A stretch of 58,330 bases of DNA from Methylotenera_A sp031417915. Lineage in GTDB: Bacteria > Pseudomonadota > Gammaproteobacteria > Burkholderiales > Methylophilaceae. The stretch is taken from contig JANOWN010000040.1 in the NCBI GenBank assembly GCA_031417915.1, forward strand, positions 1 to 58,330, given 5' to 3'. Position 1 is the stretch's first letter, and every line of letters starts with the position of its first letter. Under the pieces are notes generated by a model. That model did not search any database and was not told the DNA's origin. It saw only the letters and a list, made by a program, of their open reading frames with translations. A program made the position numbers and the translations under genes. Below are positions 33,793 through 42,328 of this stretch, piece by piece.

Positions 33793-34575
33793 ATGACAAA
33801 TTCAAAACTTTGGACAAAAGAACAAGTAAAGCTTGCCTTTCACCTTTACTGTCAAATTCCATTTGGGAAAATTGATAGTAGAAACAAAGAAGTCATTGCA
33901 CTAGCTGATGTAATTGGCCGTACATCAAGTGCGGTAGCTATGAAAATGTTGAATATTGCAAGCCTTGACCCTGCAATCACAAGTACAGGGCGAGTGGGCT
34001 TAGGCAACGCATCTGGACTTGACCGTGACGTGTGGGCTGAGTTTCATTCAGACTGGGAAAGGTTAGCTGTTGAATCTGAATTGCTTAGACGACAACTAGA
34101 CACTGCAATGCCCAGAGAATTTGAAGTTGAAAATGACTTACTTATTCCCGAAGATTTTACAGGTGAAACAAGGCAAGTTATTACAACTCAACGCATCAAA
34201 CAGCACTTTTTCCGACGTGCGGTATTGAGTAGCTATCGCGGGCGTTGTTGCATGTCTGGACTATCAGAGCCTAAATTATTAATAGCTAGTCATATAGTAC
34301 CGTGGAGCAAAGATAAAGCTAATCGCTTAAATCCAAGTAATGGACTTTGCCTTTCAGCTATACATGACAAAGCATTTGATAAAGGTTTAATTACTTTAAA
34401 AGATGATTTCACGATTATTATCTCTGAACAAATACAAAAACGTAATGACGCTTTTATGAATGAAACTTTCTTACCGTTGAACGGAAAAGAAATCGAGTTT
34501 CCAGAAAGATTTACACCCAACATATCTTTCGTGATTTGGCATAGAAACACACTTTTTTTGGATAATAGGCAATGA
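33793..34575 (+). CDS. HNH endonuclease with N-terminal DNA-binding region
   Basis: 260-aa protein from the chosen ATG. The N-terminus WTKEQVKLAFHLYCQIPFGK...VIALADVIGRTSSAVAMKMLNIASLDP looks like a helix-turn-helix recognition region. The C-terminal half is an HNH nuclease of the HNH_2 type: YRGRCCMSGL, LLIASHIVPWSKDK (His), NPSNGLCLSAIHDKAFDKG (Asn and His). Such proteins are frequent in defence islands and resemble modification-dependent (type IV-like) nucleases, but this is inferred. The frame is open 38 codons further upstream to a GTG at 33679 without a good ribosome site, so that start is less likely. The stop overlaps the next gene (ATGA). Confidence 0.8.
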   Translation: MTNSKLWTKEQVKLAFHLYCQIPFGKIDSRNKEVIALADVIGRTSSAVAMKMLNIASLDPAITSTGRVGLGNASGLDRDVWAEFHSDWERLAVESELLRRQLDTAMPREFEVENDLLIPEDFTGETRQVITTQRIKQHFFRRAVLSSYRGRCCMSGLSEPKLLIASHIVPWSKDKANRLNPSNGLCLSAIHDKAFDKGLITLKDDFTIIISEQIQKRNDAFMNETFLPLNGKEIEFPERFTPNISFVIWHRNTLFLDNRQ

Positions 34576-34766
34576 TTCATTTAAAAGCTAGAGAGTTTGT
34601 GCCTAATTCTATTTATTTCATTATGTGTGAACAGCTCAACTGCTGTCCTAAATGCCAAACACGCTTAGATATTATTGAAACAGTTATGATTGAAAGAGAA
34701 GAAATTCAAATTAACTACTGTGATAAATGTAATGTTGAAGTTTTAATGATTGATGAAGAATTTTAG
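34572..34766 (+). CDS. Small zinc-ribbon protein coupled to the HNH gene
   Basis: 64 aa with two CxxC knuckles (CPKC and CDKC, 26 residues apart) that should bind one zinc. The start overlaps the HNH stop as ATGA, indicating translational coupling; an internal ATG (MCEQLNCCPKC) is a possible alternative start. I do not recognise a family. Context suggests an accessory or regulatory partner of the HNH nuclease. Confidence 0.6.
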   Translation: MIHLKAREFVPNSIYFIMCEQLNCCPKCQTRLDIIETVMIEREEIQINYCDKCNVEVLMIDEEF

Positions 34767-34916
34767 GAGTGCTGTGTTTGAAAAATCGCTATTTCTTGGG
34801 CTTGCTAATGAAGTCAAATAATAAGCACGCACAGGTTGTCTACGTGCCATATAAAATCAATAATAATTAACCACCCTCTTATCAATACTATTGCCCAACT
34901 CTTATAGAATTTTAGA

Positions 34917-34950
34917 AATTAAAAAGCCAGCATATGCTGGCTTTTTAATT
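34917..34950. terminator. Bidirectional palindromic terminator
   Basis: Perfect 34-bp palindrome centred on GCCAGCATATGCTGGC with A-run and T-run arms, between the rightward HNH/zinc-ribbon genes and the leftward thiC. It would terminate both transcripts. Confidence 0.9.
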
Positions 34951-34984
34951 AAGTTTTTGACTACTCAGAAATATCTCTACAAGA

Positions 34985-36880
34985 TTAAACCTTCTGATAA
35001 ACCTCACTGCCTTTTTTCACAAATTCAATGGCTTTTTCTTGCATGCCTTTTTGTAGCGCTTCTTCGCCGCTCACACCTAACTTATCTGCGTAGTCACGTA
35101 CGTCTTGGCTGATTTTCATGCTGCAAAAATGTGGGCCGCACATAGAGCAGAAATGCGCTTGTTTTGCGCCTTCTTGCGGCAATGTTTCATCATGGAATTC
35201 TTTGGCTTTTTCTGGATCCAATCCTAAATTAAATTGGTCTTCCCAACGGAATTCAAAGCGTGCTTTGCTTAGTGCGTTATCGCGTATTTGCGCACCCGGG
35301 TGGCCTTTAGCCAAGTCAGCTGCATGCGCTGCAATTTTGTAGGTAATAATGCCGACGCGCACATCTTCTTTATCGGGCAAACCTAAATGCTCTTTTGGCG
35401 TGACGTAACACAACATGGCGCAGCCATACCAGCCTATCATGGCAGCGCCGATGCCCGAGGTGATGTGGTCGTAACCTGGGGCGATGTCGGTGGTGAGGGG
35501 GCCAAGTGTGTAAAACGGCGCTTCGCCGCAATGCTCTAATTGAAGTTCCATATTTTCTTTAATTAAATGCATAGGCACGTGACCTGGGCCTTCAATCATG
35601 CACTGCACATCGTGTTTCCAAGCGATTTGTGTTAACTCGCCCAGCGTTTTAAGTTCGGCAAATTGCGCTTCATCGTTTGCATCGTAAATTGAGCCTGGGC
35701 GTAAGCCATCGCCTAATGAGAAGCTCACATCGTAAGCTTTCATGATGTCGCAGATGTCCTCAAAATGATCATACAAGAATGATTCTTTATGATGCGCTAA
35801 ACACCATTTCGCCATAATAGAACCGCCACGTGACACGATACCTGTCATGCGTTTTGCAGTCATTGGAATGTAAGCCAAGCGCACACCTGCGTGAATGGTG
35901 AAATAATCCACGCCTTGTTCAGCTTGCTCAATCAATGTATCGCGGAAGATTTCCCAAGTTAAATCTTCAGCTTTGCCGTTTACTTTTTCTAGTGCTTGGT
36001 AGATAGGCACGGTGCCTATCGGCACTGGCGAGTTGCGGATAATCCATTCGCGCGTTTCGTGGATGTTTTTACCAGTCGATAGATCCATCACGGTATCGCC
36101 GCCCCAACGTGTGCCCCATACCATTTTTTCAACTTCTTCAGAAATGCTAGAGCCAAGCGCAGAGTTGCCGATATTGGCGTTAATTTTCACCAAGAAATTA
36201 CGGCCAATAATCATCGGCTCGATTTCTGGGTGGTTAATATTCACAGGGATAATCGCGCGACCTAACGCCACTTCACTACGCACAAATTCTGGCGTAATAA
36301 CTTTAGGAATGCTGGCGCCAAAATGTTGGCCTACGTGCTGTTTTTGCAGCATTTCGCTCATGCCCTCGCGGCGTTGATTCTCACGAATCGCGATGTATTC
36401 CATCTCTGGCGTGATGATGCCTTTGCGCGCGTAGTGCATTTGGCTGACGTTTGCGCCCGCTTTTGCGCGCAATGGTTTGCGATGCAAGTTAAAACGCATT
36501 TCTGCTAATTCTGGGTCTACAAGGCGTTGATGGCCAAATGCTGAGCTTGGGCCATCTAATTGTTCAACATCGCCACGCTCTAATATCCATGAGGCTCTCA
36601 TGGCAGGCAAACCGTTACGAATATCTACATTTACGTTTGGGTCGGTATACACCCCGCTGGTGTCGTATACCATCACAGGCGGGTTTTTTTCTGCGCCAAA
36701 TTGTGAGGGCGTATCGCTTAACGAAATCTCGCGAAACGGCACTTGAATGTCAGGGCGACTGCCTTGAATGTACACTTTGCGCGAATTGGCAAATGGCACT
36801 TTGGTGGCGGGATCAATTTCGGCGGTGTCGCCAGAAAATTTGGGGAGGGATTTTGGTAAATTCTTGTCGATAGCGTTCAT
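34985..36880 (-). CDS. thiC: Phosphomethylpyrimidine synthase
   Basis: Radical-SAM enzyme converting aminoimidazole ribotide to HMP-P, the pyrimidine half of thiamine and substrate of ThiD. The 631-aa product has the long N-terminal domain, the (beta/alpha)8 core (e.g. MIEGPGHVPMHLIKENM near residue 430, TDIAPGYDHITSGIGAA), and the C-terminal [4Fe-4S] motif CSMCGPHFCSMK. The start MNAIDKNLPK at 36880 is chosen because AGGAA lies just upstream and because it fits the riboswitch expression platform; an in-frame codon at 36919 would lie within the riboswitch. Confidence 0.97.
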   Translation of the reverse strand: MNAIDKNLPKSLPKFSGDTAEIDPATKVPFANSRKVYIQGSRPDIQVPFREISLSDTPSQFGAEKNPPVMVYDTSGVYTDPNVNVDIRNGLPAMRASWILERGDVEQLDGPSSAFGHQRLVDPELAEMRFNLHRKPLRAKAGANVSQMHYARKGIITPEMEYIAIRENQRREGMSEMLQKQHVGQHFGASIPKVITPEFVRSEVALGRAIIPVNINHPEIEPMIIGRNFLVKINANIGNSALGSSISEEVEKMVWGTRWGGDTVMDLSTGKNIHETREWIIRNSPVPIGTVPIYQALEKVNGKAEDLTWEIFRDTLIEQAEQGVDYFTIHAGVRLAYIPMTAKRMTGIVSRGGSIMAKWCLAHHKESFLYDHFEDICDIMKAYDVSFSLGDGLRPGSIYDANDEAQFAELKTLGELTQIAWKHDVQCMIEGPGHVPMHLIKENMELQLEHCGEAPFYTLGPLTTDIAPGYDHITSGIGAAMIGWYGCAMLCYVTPKEHLGLPDKEDVRVGIITYKIAAHAADLAKGHPGAQIRDNALSKARFEFRWEDQFNLGLDPEKAKEFHDETLPQEGAKQAHFCSMCGPHFCSMKISQDVRDYADKLGVSGEEALQKGMQEKAIEFVKKGSEVYQKV

Positions 36881-36885
36881 GCAAA

Positions 36886-36930
36886 TTCCTATACAAATTA
36901 AAGATAGGAAAGCACACAAGCTGCTTTCCT
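36886..36930 (-). promoter_or_regulatory. Translation-control platform of the TPP riboswitch
   Basis: Two mutually exclusive hairpins are visible. The anti-sequestor pairs 36930-36922 (AGGAAAGCA) with 36914-36906 (TGCTTTCCT). The sequestor pairs 36910-36904 (TTCCTAT) with 36892-36886 (ATAGGAA), hiding the thiC Shine-Dalgarno. TPP-stabilised P1 uses 36925-36921 and would break the first, favouring the second. No T-run follows either hairpin, so control is probably translational. Confidence 0.7.
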
Positions 36931-37004
36931 ACGGCGGCATTACCCGCATCAGGTTCAAAGGGTGATTCTCACTGGCAAAACAAGCAAAGCCAGACCCCTA
37001 GCAA
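36921..37004 (-). ncRNA. TPP riboswitch (THI element) upstream of thiC
   Basis: On the minus strand the aptamer runs from P1 strand TTGCT through AGGGGT, GTGAGAATCACCC, TTGAACCTGAT and AATGCCGCCGTAGGAA to the closing AGCAG strand, all hallmarks of the TPP aptamer. P1 pairs TTGCT (37004-37000) with AGCAG (36925-36921). It lies about 40 nt before the thiC start and should reduce thiC expression when thiamine pyrophosphate is abundant. Confidence 0.95.
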
Positions 37005-37148
37005 TGTATGGAATCTACGCGAAAATAGCCCAAAAAGCAAGAAACCATTTTTAGCTTGAGTGCAAAAAGTAGCATTAAATTTTAGGTGTTTTTGATAAAA
37101 AATGTTATAAATACACTTAATTACATCTTTCTGACGCAGGTTTAATTT

Positions 37149-37289
37149 ATGGTACTCATTGCAATTTATTACGCACTGGCGATTGCGGTACTCACGCTGC
37201 ACTTTACAGGGCATCTCGAGCGCTGGAATATGGAGTGGATGGTGTTTGTATTTGCATTAACTGTATTTCCAGCTGTTTTATATCTCTAA
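37149..37289 (+). CDS. 46-aa single or double-span membrane protein
   Basis: ATG at 37149, stop TAA 37287-37289. The product has two hydrophobic segments (MVLIAIYYALAIAVLTLHF and WMVFVFALTVFPAVLYL) separated by TGHLERWNME. A weak AGGT precedes the start. It lies between the divergent thiC and the LTA-synthase-like gene. I do not recognise it; small size and hydrophobicity suggest a membrane mini-protein. Confidence 0.5.
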   Translation: MVLIAIYYALAIAVLTLHFTGHLERWNMEWMVFVFALTVFPAVLYL

Positions 37290-37386
37290 TAGCCTCAATT
37301 GAAGCTATTTACTTAGCTTAGTCGCTGGTGCGGCGGGTGTATTATTTCTAACCGCATCAAGCTCTAGGCAATTATCATCTCAAACA

Positions 37387-39339
37387 ATGCAAAATCCACT
37401 CATTCGTACATCACGTTTTAATTTTTCATTCGTTTTATTTGTCGCAATGCTAGCTCTGCTTATTTGGCTAGCTTTACGCATTGTGCTGTGGGTTGATGTA
37501 GGCGTAAGTCAGCTGTCATTGATTCAAGCTGTTCAGGCCTTAGCTGTTGGTTTTTGGTTTGATTTAAATACACTGTGCTATTTATTGGTGCCATTTTTAC
37601 TGGCCTCATGTTTTGTGCCAAATATTTGGCGCAGCAAGCCTTGGTTTAACAAAGTACGTTGGATACTGGCGTTTTTAATCACCTTTGGCTTGCTGTTTGG
37701 CGCAGCTTCCGAGTATATTTTTTGGCAAGAATTCACTACACGATTTAACTTTATCGCGGTCGACTACCTAATTTACACCAATGAAGTGATTGGTAATATT
37801 CGTGAGTCTTACCCCGTACCATTGATATTGCTGGCGATTGCGCTGGTTGCGGCGGCAATTTTATATGGCATCAGTCGATTCATTAGTTTTAATGCGGCGT
37901 TAAAACTATTTAAGCAAAAAGCCAAATTTTTGATTGCCGCGATTGTGCTGCCGGTTATTAGCTTTCAATTGGCTAATGTGGATCAAATGGATTTTGGTAA
38001 AAATGCCTATGTTAACGAGCTGGCAGGCAATGGCGTATTTAGTTTTAGCGCAGCTGCGCGGCGTAACGAGCTAGATTACGATAAATTTTATAAACAAATT
38101 CCACAAGCACAGGCAGATGAGATTTTAAAAAATTTAAAGGTAGAGCGTAAGCCGTTTTCGGCAGTAGTTGGCGCATCTGAAAATGAAGCAATTGAGCATG
38201 AAGAAGTGCCAGAACTAGGCCCTTTTACGCGTCGACCTAAGAACGTGATTTTAATCTCTGTAGAAAGTTTATCCGCCGAATACGTAGGTGCGTATGGCAA
38301 TAAAGAAAACTTAACGCCGGTTTTAGATAAGCTGGCGAAAGAAAGCTTAGTGTTTGATAAGTTGTTTGCCACAGGCACCCGCACCGTACGCGGCTTAGAT
38401 GCGCTAACGATTGCAATTCCGCCAATTCCAGGCCAAGCCATTGTGCACAGATTAAAGAACGACCATTTGGCCACCATTGGCGAATTTTTAGAGGAGGCGA
38501 ATTTTTCTACCTTCTTTATTTATGGTGGTTATGGCGTGTTTGATAACATGAATAACTATTTTCGCGGCAACGATTACGTAGTGGTGGACCGTACCGATTT
38601 TGATGCGAAAAGTATTCAAAGCGAAAACGTTTGGGGCGTGGATGACGAAAGTTTGTTTGATAATAGCATTGCGATTTTTGATAAAAACATTAAAACCAAT
38701 AAGCCATTTTTTGCGCATATTATGACTACCAGCAATCATCGACCATTTACTTTCCCTGATGGCAAAATTGATTTACCACAAGGCCATCGCGAAGGCGCCG
38801 TTAAATATACCGATTACGCGCTGGGGCAATTAATAGAAAAAGCCAAAAGTAAACCCTGGTTTAAAGATACCTTGTTTGTGATTGTGGCCGATCATTGTGC
38901 ATCGGTTGCGGGTAAAACCAAATTACCCGTGGCTAAGTACCATATTCCGTTATTTTTCTATGCGCCCGATATGTTGCCAGCAGGCCATTACAGCCGAGTA
39001 GCCAGCCAAATTGATATTGTGCCAACATTGTTAGATGTTTTAGGAGTAAAGGGCGATGAACACTTTTTTGGCGAATCGTTATTTGAAGAAGCCAAAGACC
39101 AAGGAGTACCGCGCGCTTTTATTAGCAATTATCAAGAGCTGGGCTATTATAAAAATGACAAATTGATTGTACTAAGCCCAAAACAAAAAACTGAAATGTT
39201 TAATGTTGATCCAATTAGTATGGAATCAACGCCAGCTGACATCGATGAAACCCTGCTAAATGAGGCAATTGCTTATTATCAATCTGCCAACACTGCGTTT
39301 AAATCGGGCGACTTGCAAGAACATAAAAATCGACATTAA
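37387..39339 (+). CDS. LTA-synthase-like sulfatase-fold membrane transferase
   Basis: 650-aa protein with five N-terminal transmembrane helices (residues about 13-190) and a large periplasmic alkaline-phosphatase/sulfatase domain. Metal-site motifs are NVILISVESLSAEYVGAYG near residue 285, the catalytic Thr in FATGTRTVRGLDA near 335, and VIVADHCASVAGK near 500. Members of this family in Gram-negatives transfer phosphoglycerol or phosphoethanolamine to envelope glycans. It precedes the EptA-like gene by 17 bp and is probably co-transcribed. The exact substrate is unknown. Confidence 0.88.
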   Translation: MQNPLIRTSRFNFSFVLFVAMLALLIWLALRIVLWVDVGVSQLSLIQAVQALAVGFWFDLNTLCYLLVPFLLASCFVPNIWRSKPWFNKVRWILAFLITFGLLFGAASEYIFWQEFTTRFNFIAVDYLIYTNEVIGNIRESYPVPLILLAIALVAAAILYGISRFISFNAALKLFKQKAKFLIAAIVLPVISFQLANVDQMDFGKNAYVNELAGNGVFSFSAAARRNELDYDKFYKQIPQAQADEILKNLKVERKPFSAVVGASENEAIEHEEVPELGPFTRRPKNVILISVESLSAEYVGAYGNKENLTPVLDKLAKESLVFDKLFATGTRTVRGLDALTIAIPPIPGQAIVHRLKNDHLATIGEFLEEANFSTFFIYGGYGVFDNMNNYFRGNDYVVVDRTDFDAKSIQSENVWGVDDESLFDNSIAIFDKNIKTNKPFFAHIMTTSNHRPFTFPDGKIDLPQGHREGAVKYTDYALGQLIEKAKSKPWFKDTLFVIVADHCASVAGKTKLPVAKYHIPLFFYAPDMLPAGHYSRVASQIDIVPTLLDVLGVKGDEHFFGESLFEEAKDQGVPRAFISNYQELGYYKNDKLIVLSPKQKTEMFNVDPISMESTPADIDETLLNEAIAYYQSANTAFKSGDLQEHKNRH

Positions 39340-39356
39340 GTAATCAATTTAATAAC

Positions 39357-40961
39357 ATGATGGTTTCATTCCGCAAGTTTTTTTCTAAGCTTAAGTTAAC
39401 ACCGCAAACCCGCAGTATTCTGCTGGTGACGGCTTTTATTATGCTCACTGGTAATTTATCGTTATTTGGCAGAGTTTTAGAAATTTATCCGCTTACATTA
39501 GACAGTTTTCCATTCTTGCTGTCGCTTGCCGCATTCTTTACAGTATTAACCGCGATTTTATTTTTGCTGATTTGCCACGGCAGGGCTACCCGCTGGGTTT
39601 TGGCACTATTTTTAATCATCGCCTCGCAAGCCGCGTATTACATGGATCAGTTTGGTGTGATTGTAGATGTTGTGATGATAGACAATATTATGCAAACTAA
39701 TTTGCGTGAGTTTGCTGGCTTGTTAAGCGTAAGTTTAGTTATTAGAACGATATTATTCGGTCTGATTCCCGCTTGGTTGGTGATTAAGTACTTTCCTAAA
39801 ACTGATAATACACGCCCAACGTTTAAATCTAGATTACCTCTATTGGGTGTATTGGTATTATCAATTGTTTTGCTCGTTGCACCATTTGTTGCAAGCTATA
39901 CATCATTTTGGCGCGAGCATAAAATCACGCGTTTTTATGCAAATCCAACCTATACCGTTTATTCAGTGATTAAGTATGTAGCTCAGCAATTGAGTATTGC
40001 AAAAGTGGTTCCGTTAAAAGCGATTGCAGAAGATGCTGTGAAGCTTGGTAAGTCCTCAAGAAACGAATTGATGATATTGGTAGTGGGTGAAACTGCGCGT
40101 GCAGATCGTTTCTCTCTCAATGGCTATCACCGGGAAACTAATCCGCTGTTGACCAAGCAAGATGTGCTGAGCTTAAGCAATGTGAGTTCTTGCGGTACTT
40201 CTACTGGTGTTTCAGTACCCTGCATGTTTTCATCTTTGGGTAGAAAAGACTATGACAAAGAAAAAGCGTTGAATCAAGAAAATGCTCTAGATGTGCTGGC
40301 TAAAAACGGGGTGGAAGTGTTGTGGCGTGATAATAATTCTGACTCAAAAGGCGTGGCAACCCGCATAAAATATGAGGATTTTCAAAGCCCAACATTAAAC
40401 CCAGTATGCGCTGGCGAATGCCGTGATATTGGTATGTTAAGCGGGCTAGATAAATACATTGAGGCCAGAAAAGGCAAAGATATTTTAATTGTGCTGCACC
40501 AAATGGGCAATCACGGGCCTGAGTATTACAGAAGATACCCCAAAGAATTTGAGAAGTTTAAACCCATGTGCATGACAGGTGAGCTACGTGCTTGCACCAA
40601 GCAAGAAGTTGATAACAGCTACGATAATGCGATTTTATATACCGATTATTTCTTATCGAACGTGATTGATTTGCTAAAGAAATACGATGACAGCCATGCT
40701 ACCGCCATGTTTTATGTGTCAGACCACGGTGAATCTTTAGGTGAAGGGGGTTTTTACTTACATGCCGCTCCATATAACATCGCGCCTAAAGAGCAAACCC
40801 ATGTGCCCGCCATTGTTTGGATGGGCAAGCATTTTGACTACAAATTAGACCAACTCAAGCCCTACAAAGAAGATGCGCTGAGTCATGATGATGTATTTTG
40901 TAGCTTGCTGGTGGCGTTTGAGATAGATACAAAAATGTGCGCGGTTCAAAAAATGCATTGA
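39357..40961 (+). CDS. Phosphoethanolamine transferase, EptA-like
   Basis: 534-aa inner-membrane enzyme of the EptA/lipid A pEtN transferase family. It has five N-terminal transmembrane helices, then the periplasmic domain with LMILVVGETARADRFSLNGY near residue 237, the nucleophile Thr in SCGTSTGVSVPCMFS near 283 (disulfide cysteines flanking), NHGPEYYRRYPKEF, and FYVSDHGESLGE with the metal-binding DHGES. It probably adds phosphoethanolamine to lipid A or other acceptors, altering surface charge and polymyxin sensitivity. It forms a pair with the upstream LTA-synthase-like gene. Confidence 0.92.
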   Translation: MMVSFRKFFSKLKLTPQTRSILLVTAFIMLTGNLSLFGRVLEIYPLTLDSFPFLLSLAAFFTVLTAILFLLICHGRATRWVLALFLIIASQAAYYMDQFGVIVDVVMIDNIMQTNLREFAGLLSVSLVIRTILFGLIPAWLVIKYFPKTDNTRPTFKSRLPLLGVLVLSIVLLVAPFVASYTSFWREHKITRFYANPTYTVYSVIKYVAQQLSIAKVVPLKAIAEDAVKLGKSSRNELMILVVGETARADRFSLNGYHRETNPLLTKQDVLSLSNVSSCGTSTGVSVPCMFSSLGRKDYDKEKALNQENALDVLAKNGVEVLWRDNNSDSKGVATRIKYEDFQSPTLNPVCAGECRDIGMLSGLDKYIEARKGKDILIVLHQMGNHGPEYYRRYPKEFEKFKPMCMTGELRACTKQEVDNSYDNAILYTDYFLSNVIDLLKKYDDSHATAMFYVSDHGESLGEGGFYLHAAPYNIAPKEQTHVPAIVWMGKHFDYKLDQLKPYKEDALSHDDVFCSLLVAFEIDTKMCAVQKMH

Positions 40962-41032
40962 CGCAAAACCAAGTTTAAAAGTCAACGCCGCACCAGTTAA
41001 TGCTATTGAATAAGTATTTTAAAGGAGTTTTA

Positions 41033-41794
41033 ATGAACAGCCAGGTCGAGAAAGTTTTAAGCAAAGTACCAGAACTCACTTTAATTTTTTGGGCGATAAA
41101 AATTCTTGCCACTACGCTGGGCGAAACGGCTGGTGATGCGCTATCGATGTCGATGGATTTGGGATATTTGCTTAGTACCGCCATTTTTGCCGTACTTTTT
41201 TTGGTGGCAGTTAGCGCACAAATTAAAGCCAAACAGTTTCACCCATATTTATATTGGGCGACGATTGTTGCCACCACCACGGTCGGCACTACGCTGGCAG
41301 ATTTCGCCACGCGTTCGCTTGGCATTGGCTATACAGGCGGCTCAGCGTTGTTGTTTGCGCTGTTGCTGGGGTCACTTGCGGTGTGGTATAAAACGCTTGG
41401 CTCTGTTGCGGTAAGCTCACTCAATTCGCCAAAAGCAGAAATGTTTTATTGGGTTACCATCATGTTTTCGCAAACATTAGGCACAGCGCTAGGCGATTGG
41501 ACAGCAGACACAGCTGGGCTTGGCTATTTAGGCGCAATGATTATTTTTGGCGGACTTTTAGTTGCTATGGCAGCAGCGCATTATTTTACGAGCTTATCTA
41601 AAACCTTGCTTTTTTGGGCGGCGTTTATTCTCACACGCCCACTTGGCGCGGTAGTGGGCGACTTTCTCGATAAGCCAATTGCTAAAGGCGGGCTAGATTT
41701 AAGTCGTTTTTCGGCATCAGCAGCCTTGTTATTTGTGATTGTGGCTTGCATATTGTTTTTTCCGCAGCGCGCGGCAAAAACTTCTCAACATTAG
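41033..41794 (+). CDS. Multi-span membrane protein with four T-x-G...D repeats
   Basis: 253 aa, about eight hydrophobic segments, resembling the COG4705-type membrane proteins. Four internal repeats carry a TLGETAGD-like signature: TLGETAGDALSM, TVGTTLADFATR, TLGTALGDWTAD and PLGAVVGDFLDK. Each is followed by GY or GG and a hydrophobic helix, suggesting a fourfold repeated bundle. AAAGGAG lies just upstream of ATG 41033, so an in-frame start at 41000 is not favoured. Function unknown; the EamA-like gene follows after 15 bp. Confidence 0.8.
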   Translation: MNSQVEKVLSKVPELTLIFWAIKILATTLGETAGDALSMSMDLGYLLSTAIFAVLFLVAVSAQIKAKQFHPYLYWATIVATTTVGTTLADFATRSLGIGYTGGSALLFALLLGSLAVWYKTLGSVAVSSLNSPKAEMFYWVTIMFSQTLGTALGDWTADTAGLGYLGAMIIFGGLLVAMAAAHYFTSLSKTLLFWAAFILTRPLGAVVGDFLDKPIAKGGLDLSRFSASAALLFVIVACILFFPQRAAKTSQH

Positions 41795-41809
41795 CAAAGC
41801 GAGAAAATA

Positions 41810-42232
41810 ATGGAACGCTGGGTTATATACGCAATAATCTCAATGCTGTTTGCAGGTTTCACGGCTGTAGGCGCTAAGCAAGGCCTGGCGGGTATTTCGG
41901 CTGAATTAGGTTTAACCGTTCGTACTATTTTCGTGTGCATTTTTGTGTTGATATTCGCAGCACTCACAGTTGCTCCAGCTGAAATAAAATCGCTGCAAAA
42001 AGTCAATTATATGTGGCTGGCAATTTCTGCGCTTGCCACGGCAGGTTCGTGGGTTTTTTACTATAAAGCGCTCAAAATCGGTGATGTGGCAACGGTTGCG
42101 CTGATAGACAAAGGCAGCGTAGTTATCGCCATTTTGCTGGCTTGGTGGCTGCTTAAAGAAGCCATTACCTTGCGCATTGCATTAGGCGCGCTGCTCATCG
42201 TCGCTGGTTTGTTCGTCATTGCTAAGAAATAA
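41810..42232 (+). CDS. EamA-family membrane transporter, single repeat
   Basis: 140 aa with one EamA half: about five hydrophobic segments, including WVIYAIISMLFAGFTAVGAK, TIFVCIFVLIFAALTVA, MWLAISALATAGSWVFYYKAL, VATVALIDKGSVVIAILLAWWLL and ALGALLIVAGLFVIAK. Full EamA transporters have two such halves, so this one should dimerise. Substrate unknown. Co-oriented 15 bp after the COG4705-like gene. Confidence 0.85.
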   Translation: MERWVIYAIISMLFAGFTAVGAKQGLAGISAELGLTVRTIFVCIFVLIFAALTVAPAEIKSLQKVNYMWLAISALATAGSWVFYYKALKIGDVATVALIDKGSVVIAILLAWWLLKEAITLRIALGALLIVAGLFVIAKK

Positions 42233-42259
42233 TCTCTAAAATATTTCACAGATAGCGTA

Positions 42260-42300
42260 TTGACATCCTTTACTTAACGATGTTAAATTAACGTTGTTAA
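42260..42300 (+). promoter_or_regulatory. tetR promoter with two tandem operators
   Basis: -35 TTGACA (42260-42265), 17-bp spacer, -10 TTAAAT (42283-42288). Two 13-bp palindromes, TTAACgatGTTAA (42274-42286) and TTAACgttGTTAA (42288-42300), cover the spacer, -10 and start region with centres 14 bp apart. They are the likely binding sites of the downstream TetR protein. Confidence 0.75.
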
Positions 42301-42328
42301 TTAGAAAGCCGTGTAAAAGCCGCACAAT

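Noticed and set aside
36881..36919. Upstream extension of thiC to 36919
   Set aside because: The start would lie inside the riboswitch expression platform; the ATG at 36880 has a Shine-Dalgarno that the platform sequesters.
36969..37214. 81-codon minus-strand frame over the TPP riboswitch
   Set aside because: It overlaps the aptamer, is low in protein-like features and is explained by the RNA structure.
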